From: Bacteroidaceae bacterium
GTDB lineage: Bacteria; Bacteroidota; Bacteroidia; Bacteroidales; Bacteroidaceae
Assembly (NCBI GenBank): GCA_024401275.1
Contig: JAKSLJ010000011.1
Location: 19,619-83,618 of the forward strand
Reading direction: 5' to 3'
Length of the DNA stretch: 64,000 nt
The notes beneath the pieces were generated by a model that did not search any database, was not told where the DNA came from, and saw only the letters and a program-made list of their open reading frames with translations. A program made the position numbers and the translations under genes. Position 1 is the first letter of the stretch; every line of letters begins with the position of its first letter. Of the stretch, positions 27,050-35,853 are shown piece after piece.

Positions 27050-27084
27050 GAATGCAGAATTATGAATGCAGAATGCAGAATTGT
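27050..27084. repeat. Heptamer repeat (family B), five units in phase
   Basis: GAATGCA, GAATTAT, GAATGCA, GAATGCA, GAATTGT. It fills the whole 44-base gap between the start of the pseudouridine synthase gene and the stop of the TPR gene upstream of it, so it lies in the leader of the former. Confidence 0.85.
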
Positions 27085-27087
27085 GGT

Positions 27088-27330
27088 TTACGCGAAGTTT
27101 CCAGAGATGTTTCCTATAATAAACTCTGGGTTTATCTCTGCCGCCTTCTTTATATCGAAGAGAGCCGCTTTCTGGTTTCCAAGTACGTTGTATATTCTGC
27201 CGCGCTCAAGGTAAAGTTCTGCGCTATTCGGATATTGCTTGAGAGCCGAAGTCAGAATAGTAAGAGCGTCCTGAATGTTTCCTGCTTCTGCCTGAGCTTT
27301 TGCCATTCCGATGAAAAGTTGTTCGTTCAT
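27088..27330 (-). CDS. Small TPR-repeat protein
   Basis: An 80-residue protein made of two tetratricopeptide repeats: GMAKAQAEAGNIQDALTILT and AELYLERGRIYNVLGNQKAA, each with the TPR pattern of small and large residues. No signal peptide, so it should be cytoplasmic. TPR units mediate protein contacts; the partner is unknown. It precedes the pseudouridine synthase gene on the same strand with only the heptamer repeat between them. The last residues (GNISGNFA) may have been changed by the repeat next to the stop codon. Confidence 0.75.
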   Translation of the reverse strand: MNEQLFIGMAKAQAEAGNIQDALTILTSALKQYPNSAELYLERGRIYNVLGNQKAALFDIKKAAEINPEFIIGNISGNFA

Positions 27331-27453
27331 TTATATAAAATCTTCAGATATATTCCACACATTAATTTATATTATATAAACGTCAGGCTCGACATTTTAT
27401 TGCAATCTCACCTGGCATAATTGCAAAAAGAATAGAGTAAAAACTGTACGAAA

Positions 27454-27478
27454 AACCCAGAGCAAAACACTCTGGGTT
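27454..27478 (-). terminator. Terminator of the GH51 gene
   Basis: AACCCAGAG (27454-27462) pairs with CTCTGGGTT (27470-27478); on the minus strand the stem is followed by TTTTTC. It is 28 bases beyond the stop of the GH51 gene. Confidence 0.78.
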
Positions 27479-27506
27479 AGTTTATCACTAGAATAATTGC
27501 GTATAA

Positions 27507-29042
27507 TTACTTCAATGTAAGTGCCACGATAGAATGTGCAGGAAGCTTCACGCTGAGCTTGCCATTCTTGATTTTCGCATCCTTGTAAGCCGCAGGAGCA
27601 ACGAGAGTAGCCTTGCCGAAATCATTGTAATCATTAATATTCTTTGCGTTAAGGATTGTGCCTTCCACAACCTTTGAAGCCGCAGCCCCGAGATCAACCT
27701 CCACGGTCTGAACCTTGTCAGCAGAAATGTTTGTGAGGCAAACAGTCACCTGACCGTCCTTCCTTGAAGCTGTTAGCGAAACAGAAGGAATCTTCTTGTC
27801 GGCTGTTGCCTGGATTTCTTCACACTTGATTGTAGCAGGAATGAATGTTGCGTCCATGTGTGGCTTGTACATCTTGAATACGTAGTAAGTTGGAGTAAGC
27901 ACCATTTCCTTGCCGCGAGTGAGGATCATAGCCTGAAGCACGTTTACGACCTGAGCGATGTTTGCCATTTTTACGCGTGCTGTATGCTTGTGGAAGATGT
28001 CAAGAGTAGTTGATGCCACGATAGCGTCGCGCATAGTCTGCTGCTGGAAGAGATGACCGCGAGTTGTACCAGGCTCTTCGTCCCACCATGTTCCCCACTC
28101 ATCTACGAGGAGATCTATCTTGCGATCTGGGTCATACTTATCCATAACAGCCTCATGCTTTGAGATAAGGTCTTCCATATAGAGTGCTCGTTCCATGTTG
28201 TCGTAGTAAGTGTTAGTATCAAACTTCGTTGCCGAACCATGTTTTTCCCAATTTCTTACTGCATAGTAGTGAACAGAGATTCCTGGCATAAGGTTGCCAA
28301 TTCGTTCCATGCAGACTTTCGTCCAGTTTGCGTCGTCACCATTTGCGCCAGAAGCTACCTTGTAGAGTTTGTTGTCATCATAGTTGCGAGCATAGATGGA
28401 ATAACGGCGATAAAGGTCTGCGTAATACTCAGGACGCATCTGACCACCACAGCCCCAAGACTCATTTCCTATGCCGAGATACTTTACCTTCCAAGCTTTG
28501 TCGCGACCGTTCTTGCGACGAAGTTCAGCCATGGTAGAGTTACTGTTTGACGTCATGTACTCTACCCACTTTGCCATTTCCTCTACGGTACCGCCACCAA
28601 CATTAGCGCTTACATAAGGTTCACAGCCAAGCATTTCGCAGAGATTGAGGAACTCATGAGTTCCGAAAGAGTTGTCTTCAACAGTTCCACCCCAGTTGTT
28701 GTTAACGAGGCGTGGGCGCTTCTCTTGAGGACCAACGCCGTCCATCCAATGGTATTCATCAGCAAAGCAGCCACCAGGCCAACGAAGAACAGGAATCTGA
28801 AGTTCTTTCAAAGCTTCAAACACATCCTTGCGATATCCATCGATGTTAGGAATGTCAGAATCCTTGCCTACCCAGAGACCTTGATAAATGCAAGAACCGA
28901 GGTGCTCGGCAAATTGTCCATAGATTTCCTTTGGGATAACCGTGTTTGCGTCTTGAGGCTTCAGAATTGCTGTTGCATCCTGCGCAAATGTAGAAGTAGC
29001 TGCAGCTAGGGTCAAGGCAGCAGAGAGAAAAAAGTTTTTCAT
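27507..29042 (-). CDS. Secreted GH51 alpha-L-arabinofuranosidase
   Basis: A 511-residue enzyme with a signal peptide (MKNFFLSAALTLAAATSTFA). The GH51 barrel carries LGIGNESWGCGG with the acid/base Glu (about 195) and LLVDEWGTWWDEEPG with the nucleophile Glu (about 315). The N-terminal block IYGQFAEHLGSCIYQGLWVG and the WPGGCFADEYHWMDGVGP motif are diagnostic. The enzyme removes arabinofuranosyl side chains from arabinoxylan, arabinan or related plant polysaccharides. The start at 29042 was chosen because the open frame upstream begins with TTG and would mask the signal peptide. Single gene, no SusC/SusD neighbours. Confidence 0.93.
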   Translation of the reverse strand: MKNFFLSAALTLAAATSTFAQDATAILKPQDANTVIPKEIYGQFAEHLGSCIYQGLWVGKDSDIPNIDGYRKDVFEALKELQIPVLRWPGGCFADEYHWMDGVGPQEKRPRLVNNNWGGTVEDNSFGTHEFLNLCEMLGCEPYVSANVGGGTVEEMAKWVEYMTSNSNSTMAELRRKNGRDKAWKVKYLGIGNESWGCGGQMRPEYYADLYRRYSIYARNYDDNKLYKVASGANGDDANWTKVCMERIGNLMPGISVHYYAVRNWEKHGSATKFDTNTYYDNMERALYMEDLISKHEAVMDKYDPDRKIDLLVDEWGTWWDEEPGTTRGHLFQQQTMRDAIVASTTLDIFHKHTARVKMANIAQVVNVLQAMILTRGKEMVLTPTYYVFKMYKPHMDATFIPATIKCEEIQATADKKIPSVSLTASRKDGQVTVCLTNISADKVQTVEVDLGAAASKVVEGTILNAKNINDYNDFGKATLVAPAAYKDAKIKNGKLSVKLPAHSIVALTLK

Positions 29043-29112
29043 GTGGGATATTTTATAATATATTAATGTGCAAATTTGGTATATTGTCGCAAATTGCGTC
29101 AAAATTTTGCAG

Positions 29113-29143
29113 CAAAGTTAACATTTTTATTTAAACAGACAAA
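29113..29143 (-). promoter_or_regulatory. Promoter of the GH51 gene
   Basis: Minus strand: TTTG (29143-29140), 19-base spacer, TAACTTTG (29120-29113). Full match to both boxes. The start codon is 70 bases downstream. A -7-like TAAATTTG on the plus strand (29194-29201) may serve the divergent lipoprotein gene. Confidence 0.78.
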
Positions 29144-29283
29144 GTTTTTTCGTAAAAATAGGGATTTCCCTACCGCAGATTAGGATTATTTCGTAAATTT
29201 GCACCGTCAAATCATTTACCTTTGCAGCAGAAAAATCAAATTCTATCACTTAATTAGCGAACAAACATAAAAAATATACAACT

Positions 29284-29769
29284 ATGAAGAAGACTATTTT
29301 GTTAATGTTGATAGCTGTTTTCAGCTTTAGCAGTTGCACTACTTACACAGGTGTTGGTGCTTATACAGGTGCTTCTCTTGGCGGCCTTCTCGGTTCTGCA
29401 ATTGGTGGAGTTACAGGAGGTTGGCGTGGTTCAGACCTTGGTCGTATTGTTGGTATGGCGGGTGGAGCTGCCATTGGTGCTGCAGCAGGAGCTGCTGCTG
29501 ACAAAGCTCATCAGGATCGCCGCGAAGAGGCTGCTTACGAACAGGGCAGGCGCGACGAACGTCGTTACCAGAACAGAGGCGGTTCAAACCGTCAGTATAT
29601 TCAGCGTAACAGCCAATATATCCGCAACAGAAACTACGGAAACAGCAACACAAACTACAGTAACGACAACAACGGCGCCACTTATTCTAGCCGCTCTGCT
29701 GCCGATGTTAACAACGACGGTGGTTTTGACAATACAAACTCAGGCGACGACCGTATTGAGATGAAATAA
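29284..29769 (+). CDS. Glycine-zipper lipoprotein
   Basis: A 161-residue protein. A lipoprotein signal (LMLIAVFSFSSC, lipidated Cys at about 19) is followed by a glycine-zipper region (about 25-75) with repeated GxxxG spacing (GASLGGLLGSAIGGVTGG and GMAGGAAIGAAAGAAAD). The rest is polar: an acidic/basic stretch and an Asn/Tyr/Ser-rich tail. Proteins of this shape sit in the outer membrane and affect envelope stability; the exact role is unknown. The start fits a -7 box TAAATTTG 83 bases upstream. Confidence 0.8.
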   Translation: MKKTILLMLIAVFSFSSCTTYTGVGAYTGASLGGLLGSAIGGVTGGWRGSDLGRIVGMAGGAAIGAAAGAAADKAHQDRREEAAYEQGRRDERRYQNRGGSNRQYIQRNSQYIRNRNYGNSNTNYSNDNNGATYSSRSAADVNNDGGFDNTNSGDDRIEMK

Positions 29770-29797
29770 GAACTACAATTTTGACTATACAACACTA

Positions 29798-29827
29798 AAG
29801 ATGCGGGCTCTTTGTTCGCATCTTTTT
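29798..29827 (+). terminator. Terminator after the glycine-zipper lipoprotein gene
   Basis: AAAGATGCG pairs with CGCATCTTT around GGCTCTTTGTT, followed by a T-rich run. Confidence 0.82.
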
Positions 29828-29922
29828 TGCTTGTTTTGCAAACTTTTTTGTCTTTTTCTTTCGTATTATTTCATTTTTACTTAAATTTGCAGCCTAAAAC
29901 TTATAGTACAGAAGAATTTTCA

Positions 29923-30522
29923 ATGAAAAAAATCCTATTTCTTATCCTTCCTTCCTTGCTGTTACTCTCTTGTAAGGAGGAGGACAATACAGTTGAGGAA
30001 TTTGCCAATTGGCAGTCTGTTAACGAGACAGCTTTTAAGGCGGCTTACTCAAAAGCTGTGGCTAACACTACTGACAATATAGACACCATCCGTTGTTACT
30101 CTCTCGTTGGCAAGATAAAGACTTCTCCAGAAGATTTCATCGTCGTAGAGAAGCTCAATCCAATTCAAGATATTCTCAATCGCCCTGGAGTAAAGCCAGG
30201 TTCGCCACTCTTCACAGACTCTGTTGCAGTAAGCTATCGCGGACGTCTTCAGCCGTCAGTTTCATTCAGTAAAGGTTATGTCTTCGACCAGTCATTTACA
30301 TCGGATACATATAATCCTCAGATTGCAAAGCCTGTAAAGTTCCGTGTATCCTCACTTGTACCAGGCTTCACTACAGCTTTGCAAAATATGAATGTCGGCG
30401 ATCATTGGCTTGTTCACATGCCGCAACAACTCGGCTATGGAACAACCCAGTCGTCATCTTCATCCATACCCCCCTACTCCATGCTGACCTTTGAGATTAT
30501 CTTGGAGAAGTCATGGCGATAG
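29923..30522 (+). CDS. FKBP-type peptidyl-prolyl isomerase lipoprotein
   Basis: A 199-residue protein. The start at 29923 gives a proper lipoprotein signal (MKKILFLILPSLLLLSC, Cys17); the longer frame from 29812 adds an unlikely hydrophobic stretch and overlaps the upstream terminator. The C-terminal half has the FKBP fold: a PLFTDSVAVSYRGRL strand pair, FDQSFTS, VPGFTTALQNMNVGDHWLVH and MPQQLGYGTTQ, ending in MLTFEIILEKS. FKBP proteins help fold exported proteins. Some active-site aromatic residues are altered, so catalytic strength is uncertain. A -7 box TAAATTTG (29882-29889) lies 33 bases upstream. Confidence 0.85.
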   Translation: MKKILFLILPSLLLLSCKEEDNTVEEFANWQSVNETAFKAAYSKAVANTTDNIDTIRCYSLVGKIKTSPEDFIVVEKLNPIQDILNRPGVKPGSPLFTDSVAVSYRGRLQPSVSFSKGYVFDQSFTSDTYNPQIAKPVKFRVSSLVPGFTTALQNMNVGDHWLVHMPQQLGYGTTQSSSSSIPPYSMLTFEIILEKSWR

Positions 30523-30569
30523 TATAATCATTCCCGGTATTTCCCAACCGGACAAAAATATTCCAGTAA

Positions 30570-31799
30570 ATGTCAAAAGTATTACAGATAGGATGCGGCG
30601 GAGTTGGTACTGTCGTCGCTCACAAGTTGGCACAGAATGCCGACGTTTTCACAGAAATCATATTGGCTAGCCGCACAAAGTCTAAATGTGATGCAGTTGC
30701 CAAGGTTATCAAGGACAAGTATGGCGTAGAAATCAAAACAGCTGCCGTTGATGCTGATAATGTGGCTGAAATCGTAGCGCTCTTCAAGGAGTATCAGCCA
30801 GAACTTTGCATCAACGTTGCACTGCCTTACCAGGACCTCAACATCATGGACGCTTGTCTTGAAGCTGGTGTGAACTATATGGATACCGCCAACTACGAGC
30901 CGAAGGACAAAGCGCATTTCGAGTATTCATGGCAATGGGCTTATCGCGAGCGCTTTGAGAAGGCCGGTCTTACAGCTATTCTCGGTTGCGGCTTCGACCC
31001 TGGTGTAACTTCCATCTATACTGCCTACGCAGCAAAGCACCACTTCGACGAGATTCACTATCTTGACATCGTTGACTGCAACGCCGGCGACCACCACAAG
31101 GCTTTTGCCACAAACTTCAATCCGGAGATTAACATTCGCGAAATCACTCAGAAAGGTCTCTATTGGGAAGACGGCAAGTGGGTTGAGACAGAGCCGCTTG
31201 AGTTTCATCAGCCACTTACCTACCCTGAGATTGGTCCGAAGGAGTCTTATCTTCTCCACCACGAGGAGATTGAGTCACTCGTCATCAACTACCCAACCAT
31301 CAAGCGCGCACGCTTTTGGATGACATTCGGCGAGCAGTATCTCAAGCACCTTGATGTAATTCAAAACATTGGCATGTCCCGCATAGACGAGATTGAATAT
31401 GATGCAACAGGCATGGACGGAAAGCCTGTAAAGGTAAAGATTGTGCCACTACAGTTCCTAAAGGCTGTGCTTCCTAACCCACAGGATCTCGGTGAGAACT
31501 ACGAAGGTCAGACATCTATCGGTTGCCGCATCAAGGGCATCAAGAACGGCGAGGAGCATACTTACTACGTTTACAACAACTGCTCACACCGCGCAGCCTA
31601 CGAAGAGACAGGCATGCAAGGTGTAAGTTACACAACTGGTGTACCAGCCATGATTGGTGCCATGATGTTCTGCAAGGGCATTTGGAAGAAGCCAGGTGTC
31701 TATAATGTAGAGGAGTTCGATCCAGACCCATTCATGGAGCAGCTCAACAAGCAGGGACTCCCTTGGCACGAAATCCATGACGGCGACCTTGAGCTTTAA
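30570..31799 (+). CDS. Carboxynorspermidine synthase (saccharopine dehydrogenase family)
   Basis: A 409-residue enzyme. The Rossmann motif is VLQIGCGGVGTVVAHKLAQN; further family blocks are MDTANYEP, GLTAILGCGFDPGVTSIYTA and CSHRAAYEETGMQGVSYTTG. It condenses aspartate semialdehyde with a diamine (diaminopropane or putrescine) and NADPH to carboxy(nor)spermidine, the route to spermidine used by many Bacteroidetes and gut bacteria. The matching decarboxylase gene is not in the window. Alternative name by family: saccharopine dehydrogenase-like; the length and motifs favour the polyamine enzyme. Confidence 0.87.
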   Translation: MSKVLQIGCGGVGTVVAHKLAQNADVFTEIILASRTKSKCDAVAKVIKDKYGVEIKTAAVDADNVAEIVALFKEYQPELCINVALPYQDLNIMDACLEAGVNYMDTANYEPKDKAHFEYSWQWAYRERFEKAGLTAILGCGFDPGVTSIYTAYAAKHHFDEIHYLDIVDCNAGDHHKAFATNFNPEINIREITQKGLYWEDGKWVETEPLEFHQPLTYPEIGPKESYLLHHEEIESLVINYPTIKRARFWMTFGEQYLKHLDVIQNIGMSRIDEIEYDATGMDGKPVKVKIVPLQFLKAVLPNPQDLGENYEGQTSIGCRIKGIKNGEEHTYYVYNNCSHRAAYEETGMQGVSYTTGVPAMIGAMMFCKGIWKKPGVYNVEEFDPDPFMEQLNKQGLPWHEIHDGDLEL

Positions 31800-31831
31800 T
31801 CCTTCAAGACAGAAAAAAATTAATAAAATCA

Positions 31832-31870
31832 AGTAGGAGGAAAACGAAGTAGAGTTTTCTTCCTACTTTC
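31832..31870 (+). terminator. Terminator between convergent genes
   Basis: AGTAGGAGGAAAAC pairs with GTTTTCTTCCTACT (one mismatch) around GAAGTAGA, then TTTCGTTTT. It serves the carboxynorspermidine synthase gene. Confidence 0.78.
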
Positions 31871-31899
31871 GTTTTCCGTACTCTCACACCAACCACTAC

Positions 31900-33048
31900 T
31901 TACAGTTTCTTGGCGAAACAGCGTCTGCGCTTAGGGAAGACAGGATCAAGTGGCCCCCACTGAGAAATGGCGTGTGCATTGTCTTCAAGCTGCACCTGTG
32001 TCTCAGCCCATTCGCAGCCATATTTTATATAGCGCGGAATAAGGTCGGTAAAGAGCAGTGAATTTGCACCCTTGGCACGATACTCTGGGAGAACTCCGAT
32101 GAGGAGAAGGTCAATGATTGGCGAAGTCTTGCTGATATAGAGCGTCTTGACGATATGCCACCAACCGAACGGAAGGAGTCTGCCGCGCTTTGTCTTCTGC
32201 AATGCTCGTGAGAGTGACGGAATGGAAAGTCCGAAACCGACGAGCTTCTTGTCCGGCGTGTTATGGTCGCGGATAAGGCAGAGGAACTCTGGGTTGACGA
32301 AAGGAATGTATTGGGCTATGTACTGCTTTATCTGCTTAGGGCTAAGCTCGTTGTAACCGTAGATATCCTTGTACGACTCGTTGCAGAGTTCAAACACTTT
32401 CTGTCCGAGACCACCGAAGAGGAGTTCCCAGCGTGTTGGTTTATAGACATGGAGGTTGTAACGCTTTGTGATGAGCTCTCCCACCTTGAGGTACTTTGCC
32501 GGTACTTCTTTCGGGCAGTACATCTTTGTCTCAAGATACTTGACGGCAATCTCGTAGCCAGGCATGTCTGCCATGTGCTCCTTGTAGTAAGGTGCACCAT
32601 AGGATGTCATCATTGTTCCAAGTTGGTCGAAGCCTTCGGTAAGCATGCCTTCCTTGTCAAGGTCGGTAAAGCCGAATGGTCCGCAGATTTCGTTCATGCC
32701 CTTGCTCTTTCCGTACTCTTCAACAGCCTGAAGGAGCTTTGCGGAAACCTCGCGGTCGTCAACGAAGTCGAACCAACCGAAGCGAACGCGCTTTCTGTCC
32801 CAGCGTTTGTTGGCCTTGTGGTTTACTATTCCGGCGATACGTCCGAGTACTTTGTCGTTCTCGTCAACAGCGAGGAAATATTCTGCCTCGCAGAACTCGA
32901 ATGCTGCGTTCTTGTTTTTGTCAAGACAATTGTACTCGTCGCTGAAGAGTGGTGGAACGAAGTAAGGATTTCCATCGAAAAGGTCGTAAAGGAAATCGAC
33001 AAAGCGTGTAAGATCTTTCTTTGATTCTACTTTCTTTATTGTTACCAT
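31900..33048 (-). CDS. GNAT-superfamily acetyltransferase-like protein
   Basis: A 382-residue cytoplasmic protein. Two GNAT-like modules can be seen: the first near AVDENDKVLGRIAGIVNHKA, the second near LLLIGVLPEYRAKGANSLLF, the latter with the QxxGxG/A-like acetyl-CoA pocket (YRAKGA). The family is common and uncharacterised in Bacteroidetes. Substrate unknown. Its ATG at 33048 is preceded within 6 bases by four AATTTAC heptamers. It may be the last gene of the 35.6-31.9 kb minus-strand run. Confidence 0.78.
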   Translation of the reverse strand: MVTIKKVESKKDLTRFVDFLYDLFDGNPYFVPPLFSDEYNCLDKNKNAAFEFCEAEYFLAVDENDKVLGRIAGIVNHKANKRWDRKRVRFGWFDFVDDREVSAKLLQAVEEYGKSKGMNEICGPFGFTDLDKEGMLTEGFDQLGTMMTSYGAPYYKEHMADMPGYEIAVKYLETKMYCPKEVPAKYLKVGELITKRYNLHVYKPTRWELLFGGLGQKVFELCNESYKDIYGYNELSPKQIKQYIAQYIPFVNPEFLCLIRDHNTPDKKLVGFGLSIPSLSRALQKTKRGRLLPFGWWHIVKTLYISKTSPIIDLLLIGVLPEYRAKGANSLLFTDLIPRYIKYGCEWAETQVQLEDNAHAISQWGPLDPVFPKRRRCFAKKL

Positions 33049-33053
33049 AATAA

Positions 33054-33087
33054 AATTTACAATTTACTAATTTACAATTGACAATTG
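33054..33087. repeat. Heptamer repeat family C (AATTTAC), copy 1
   Basis: AATTTAC, AATTTAC, TAATTTAC, AATTGAC, AATTG. Directly upstream of the acetyltransferase start codon; on the mRNA it reads GTAAATT repeats. Confidence 0.8.
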
Positions 33088-33094
33088 GGCAGCA

Positions 33095-33664
33095 CTACTC
33101 ATAGCTTTCCTCTTCGTCATCATATTCTGAAATCTCCAATCGCTCAAGAGTAACTTGACCGGTTTTGCTGAGTTTCATGAGAATGTTGACAAAGTTGTCT
33201 GAAACGTCGGTGTCAGGCTCGCCTACTGCCACAACGAATTGCAGCTTGTCGTTCTCAGGCTCTCCCATCATAGAAACAGTGAGAAGCGTATAGGCATCAT
33301 ACTGTCCCTTTGGGATGTATTCCTTGAAATCGTCCTTCGTGTATCGCTTGGAAATAGCCTCAGAGCCGTCGCTGCGAACAACGCGCAAGGTTACGGCATT
33401 ACCATAATACTTGTCGTCGGCAGCTTCATCCACAACGATTGGAAGGCTCTTGTCTGCCTTACGGGTTGTGATAACAGTATATTCAGAATCGCCCCATTTC
33501 ACTTCATCCTTGACACAAACAGAGTCCTGGGCAATGGTGTGCTTCTTCTTCGGCTTCTCGATTTTCTTGTCTATGACGATGTATTCAGACTTCTTCTCCT
33601 CTTTGCAAGAGGAAACAAATCCGATGGAGAGTGTGCAGAGAAGAGCAAATAAGATTTTATTCAT
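33095..33664 (-). CDS. DUF4738-like lipoprotein
   Basis: A 189-residue protein with a lipoprotein signal MNKILFALLCTLSIGFVSSC (Cys20), a Lys-rich spacer (KKIEKPKKKHTIAQ), and a compact domain rich in beta strands. The sequence resembles DUF4738 proteins of Bacteroidales. The C-terminus is acidic (EYDDEEESYE). Function unknown. It is spaced 36 bases from the barrel gene upstream and 46 bases from the acetyltransferase downstream, so likely co-transcribed with at least one of them. Confidence 0.7.
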   Translation of the reverse strand: MNKILFALLCTLSIGFVSSCKEEKKSEYIVIDKKIEKPKKKHTIAQDSVCVKDEVKWGDSEYTVITTRKADKSLPIVVDEAADDKYYGNAVTLRVVRSDGSEAISKRYTKDDFKEYIPKGQYDAYTLLTVSMMGEPENDKLQFVVAVGEPDTDVSDNFVNILMKLSKTGQVTLERLEISEYDDEEESYE

Positions 33665-33700
33665 TAAACAGTTTGTATTTATATTCTATTTTCCTAAAAA

Positions 33701-34450
33701 TCACTTGGTTATATCAAACAAGTAAGTTGCCTTTATTACGATGTTTCCAAAATTTGAACGGCCGAAATAGTCGCGTTTTGTATCGCCAAAGATGTTTCCC
33801 AGTCCGTAATAATAACGTCCTTCAAGGATAAAATGACCAATCTTCGGATGTGAGAGTTCTATGCCGGCTCCAGCTGCAATTCCATAGTCAAACTTGTTTT
33901 CGACCTTCATTGTGTCTTGCGCAATTGTAACAGAAGCACGATCGAAACGCTGGTATGCCTCGATGTCATAAATGTCAAAGTTGGCATCGGTTGACTCGCT
34001 AAGACAAACACCGAACTGCGGACCGAGGTTTATGAAGCCGTTTGCACCCTTACGTTCCCTACCCCATGCCAGATGAGCCATTATAGGCACCTGAACATAG
34101 TTGATGGTTCGCTGGTAAGCCATTTTCACATCATCGGTACCTTGTATAATAACCGGCGAGTCATCAGAAGTAAGAATCTTTTCTTTCCAGCCGATCTGAG
34201 AGTAGTTCACCTCAGCCGCAACGGAGCATATGGTATTGAAGTATTTCTCGCAAGTATATCTGAGTGAAAGACCACCTGTATATCCACCATGGTAGCCTTG
34301 TGTCACTTTCGGAACAAAAGACACATTACTCATAATATAACCTGCATTTCCACCGATGGAAAATACACTACGAGGTTCTCCTACCTGAGCTTTTGCTCCT
34401 GTCAGGCAGAAGAGAATTTGAGATATTATGATGAAAAATGTCTTTTTCAT
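33701..34450 (-). CDS. PorT-like outer-membrane beta-barrel protein
   Basis: A 249-residue protein with a signal peptide (MKKTFFIIISQILFCLTGAKA) and an eight-stranded barrel pattern: amphipathic strands such as GYTGGLSLRYTCEKYF, INYVQVPIMAHLAWG, INLGPQFGVCLS and FILEGRYYYGLGNIF, ending in NIVIKATYLFDITK. It belongs to the PorT-type barrel family; the founding PorT is part of the type IX secretion system. Because family members are numerous, the T9SS role is not proven, but a T9SS cargo gene lies 1.4 kb away. Confidence 0.75.
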   Translation of the reverse strand: MKKTFFIIISQILFCLTGAKAQVGEPRSVFSIGGNAGYIMSNVSFVPKVTQGYHGGYTGGLSLRYTCEKYFNTICSVAAEVNYSQIGWKEKILTSDDSPVIIQGTDDVKMAYQRTINYVQVPIMAHLAWGRERKGANGFINLGPQFGVCLSESTDANFDIYDIEAYQRFDRASVTIAQDTMKVENKFDYGIAAGAGIELSHPKIGHFILEGRYYYGLGNIFGDTKRDYFGRSNFGNIVIKATYLFDITK

Positions 34451-34481
34451 TATTCAGCTTTATGAAGTTAAAGAGACTGAT

Positions 34482-35615
34482 TTAGAACGACAGAGCAGAT
34501 GTTGTATTGTCTTTCTTGAAATGAATGAACTTGAAACCGATGTTCTGCATGCCGCCAGTCTGACCAACCTTTGCAAAGTGGATGCGTGACTGAAGAGCGT
34601 CATTGTTAGCCCATACGCCAGGGAACGTTTTCCCGATCTTTGAGAAACCACGGAAGAAGAAACGGCCATGGTCATAGCCGAGAAGGGCAAAACGAGGATT
34701 GTACTGGCTCAACATCTCGCAGTTGTATGTCTTCTTGTACTTTGCTTCAAAGGCGCGAGTGGCAGGATCAGCCGGATTGTAGAAAGAATGTGTTGGGATA
34801 TAGACATCATACTTATGATAGAAAGGCTCATAATCGTTGACGAAAGTAAGCCATTCCGTATATCCGAACATTGAGACCTTGAGTTCAGGATGTGTCTGAA
34901 TGAGAGTGTCAAGCTTCTTGAATGCAGCCTTGAGCGAAGCGTTGCTTGAGGAATTGAGAACAACGACATTTTGCTTTGTCGGGTTGAATGCCTTCACGAA
35001 AAGATCGTCTGTTGTAGTAAGGTTCGTGATGGTATAAGCCATGTTCTTTGCATTCAGGTAACCGCGAAGTTCTGCCGTAAAGTCGCCTTTCGTAGTATTT
35101 GCGTCATTACAGCCAACAACAACAAACTGATTGTCCTTGAACACTTCGTACATCTTATTGATATACTGGGTGCGGGCAAACTGTGGCTCCTGATATACCT
35201 GGAACACATTAGAGTAGTTGCTTGAAGGGTCGTTGCTTATGGAAAAAGGAATAATGACCTTTGCATCGTTCTTTGCGGCAAACGCTTGAACTGTAGCAAG
35301 TTGCTTTGTGTACATCGGACCGAAGAAGATGTCGCACTTTGCTGCGTTAGGCTCATTTAGGACAGAAGAAATATTGACATCCTGATGGCAGTTCCAAGCG
35401 AAGAAATTCACTTCGACGCCCTCTGCCTTAAGTTCATCGGCCGCCATAATAAGTCCACGGTAGTATTCAACGGCTCTTTTTCCGTCACCATCGTTGTTGT
35501 GAAGTGGAAGAACTATACCTACATTGATAGGCATAGCAGCAAGCATCTTTGTTGTGCAAAGAATCATGAGAGCCATACAGAATAAGGCTGTTCTCTTGAA
35601 ATTAATCTTTCTCAT
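34482..35615 (-). CDS. Type-1 periplasmic-binding-fold protein
   Basis: A 377-residue exported protein (hydrophobic N-terminus about residues 10-27). The body has the Leu/Ile/Val-binding-protein fold seen in amino-acid ABC receptors: MPINVGIVLPLHNNDGDGKR at the first strand, CDIFFGPMYTKQLATVQAFA, FVVVGCNDANTTKGDFTAEL, and YDHGRFFFRGFSKIG. No ABC permease or ATPase gene is near, so it may be a sensor or envelope protein. In many relatives a LysM domain precedes this fold; none is seen here. It starts the minus-strand run ending at 31900. Confidence 0.72.
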   Translation of the reverse strand: MRKINFKRTALFCMALMILCTTKMLAAMPINVGIVLPLHNNDGDGKRAVEYYRGLIMAADELKAEGVEVNFFAWNCHQDVNISSVLNEPNAAKCDIFFGPMYTKQLATVQAFAAKNDAKVIIPFSISNDPSSNYSNVFQVYQEPQFARTQYINKMYEVFKDNQFVVVGCNDANTTKGDFTAELRGYLNAKNMAYTITNLTTTDDLFVKAFNPTKQNVVVLNSSSNASLKAAFKKLDTLIQTHPELKVSMFGYTEWLTFVNDYEPFYHKYDVYIPTHSFYNPADPATRAFEAKYKKTYNCEMLSQYNPRFALLGYDHGRFFFRGFSKIGKTFPGVWANNDALQSRIHFAKVGQTGGMQNIGFKFIHFKKDNTTSALSF

Positions 35616-35805
35616 CTTTTAGATTCCTGTAATAAGCGCCGGCCGTTTTCTCTGGACCAGCATTGATTAATTAATACAATTGTGCAATTCGTTTTTTACG
35701 GTAAAAGTTGTTTGCAATCGGAGCTTTATATCACTCTTACTGTTAAATTGCTGCAAAATTAGAAAATTATTTTGGAAAATAGAGACAATTATCAACAATA
35801 ATTTG

Positions 35806-35813
35806 TAATTTTG
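35806..35813 (+). promoter_or_regulatory. -7 box upstream of the T9SS cargo gene
   Basis: TAATTTTG, 40 bases before the ATG at 35854. No TTTG at the right distance. A minus-strand TAATTTTG (35761-35754) could serve the divergent binding-protein gene. Confidence 0.45.
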
Positions 35814-35853
35814 CACAAAATAATTATTCAAAACAGCAAAAACAAGCGAAAAA

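Noticed and set aside
32263-33024. 253-codon open frame on the plus strand
   Set aside because: Shadow of the acetyltransferase gene; composition reflects its codon bias.
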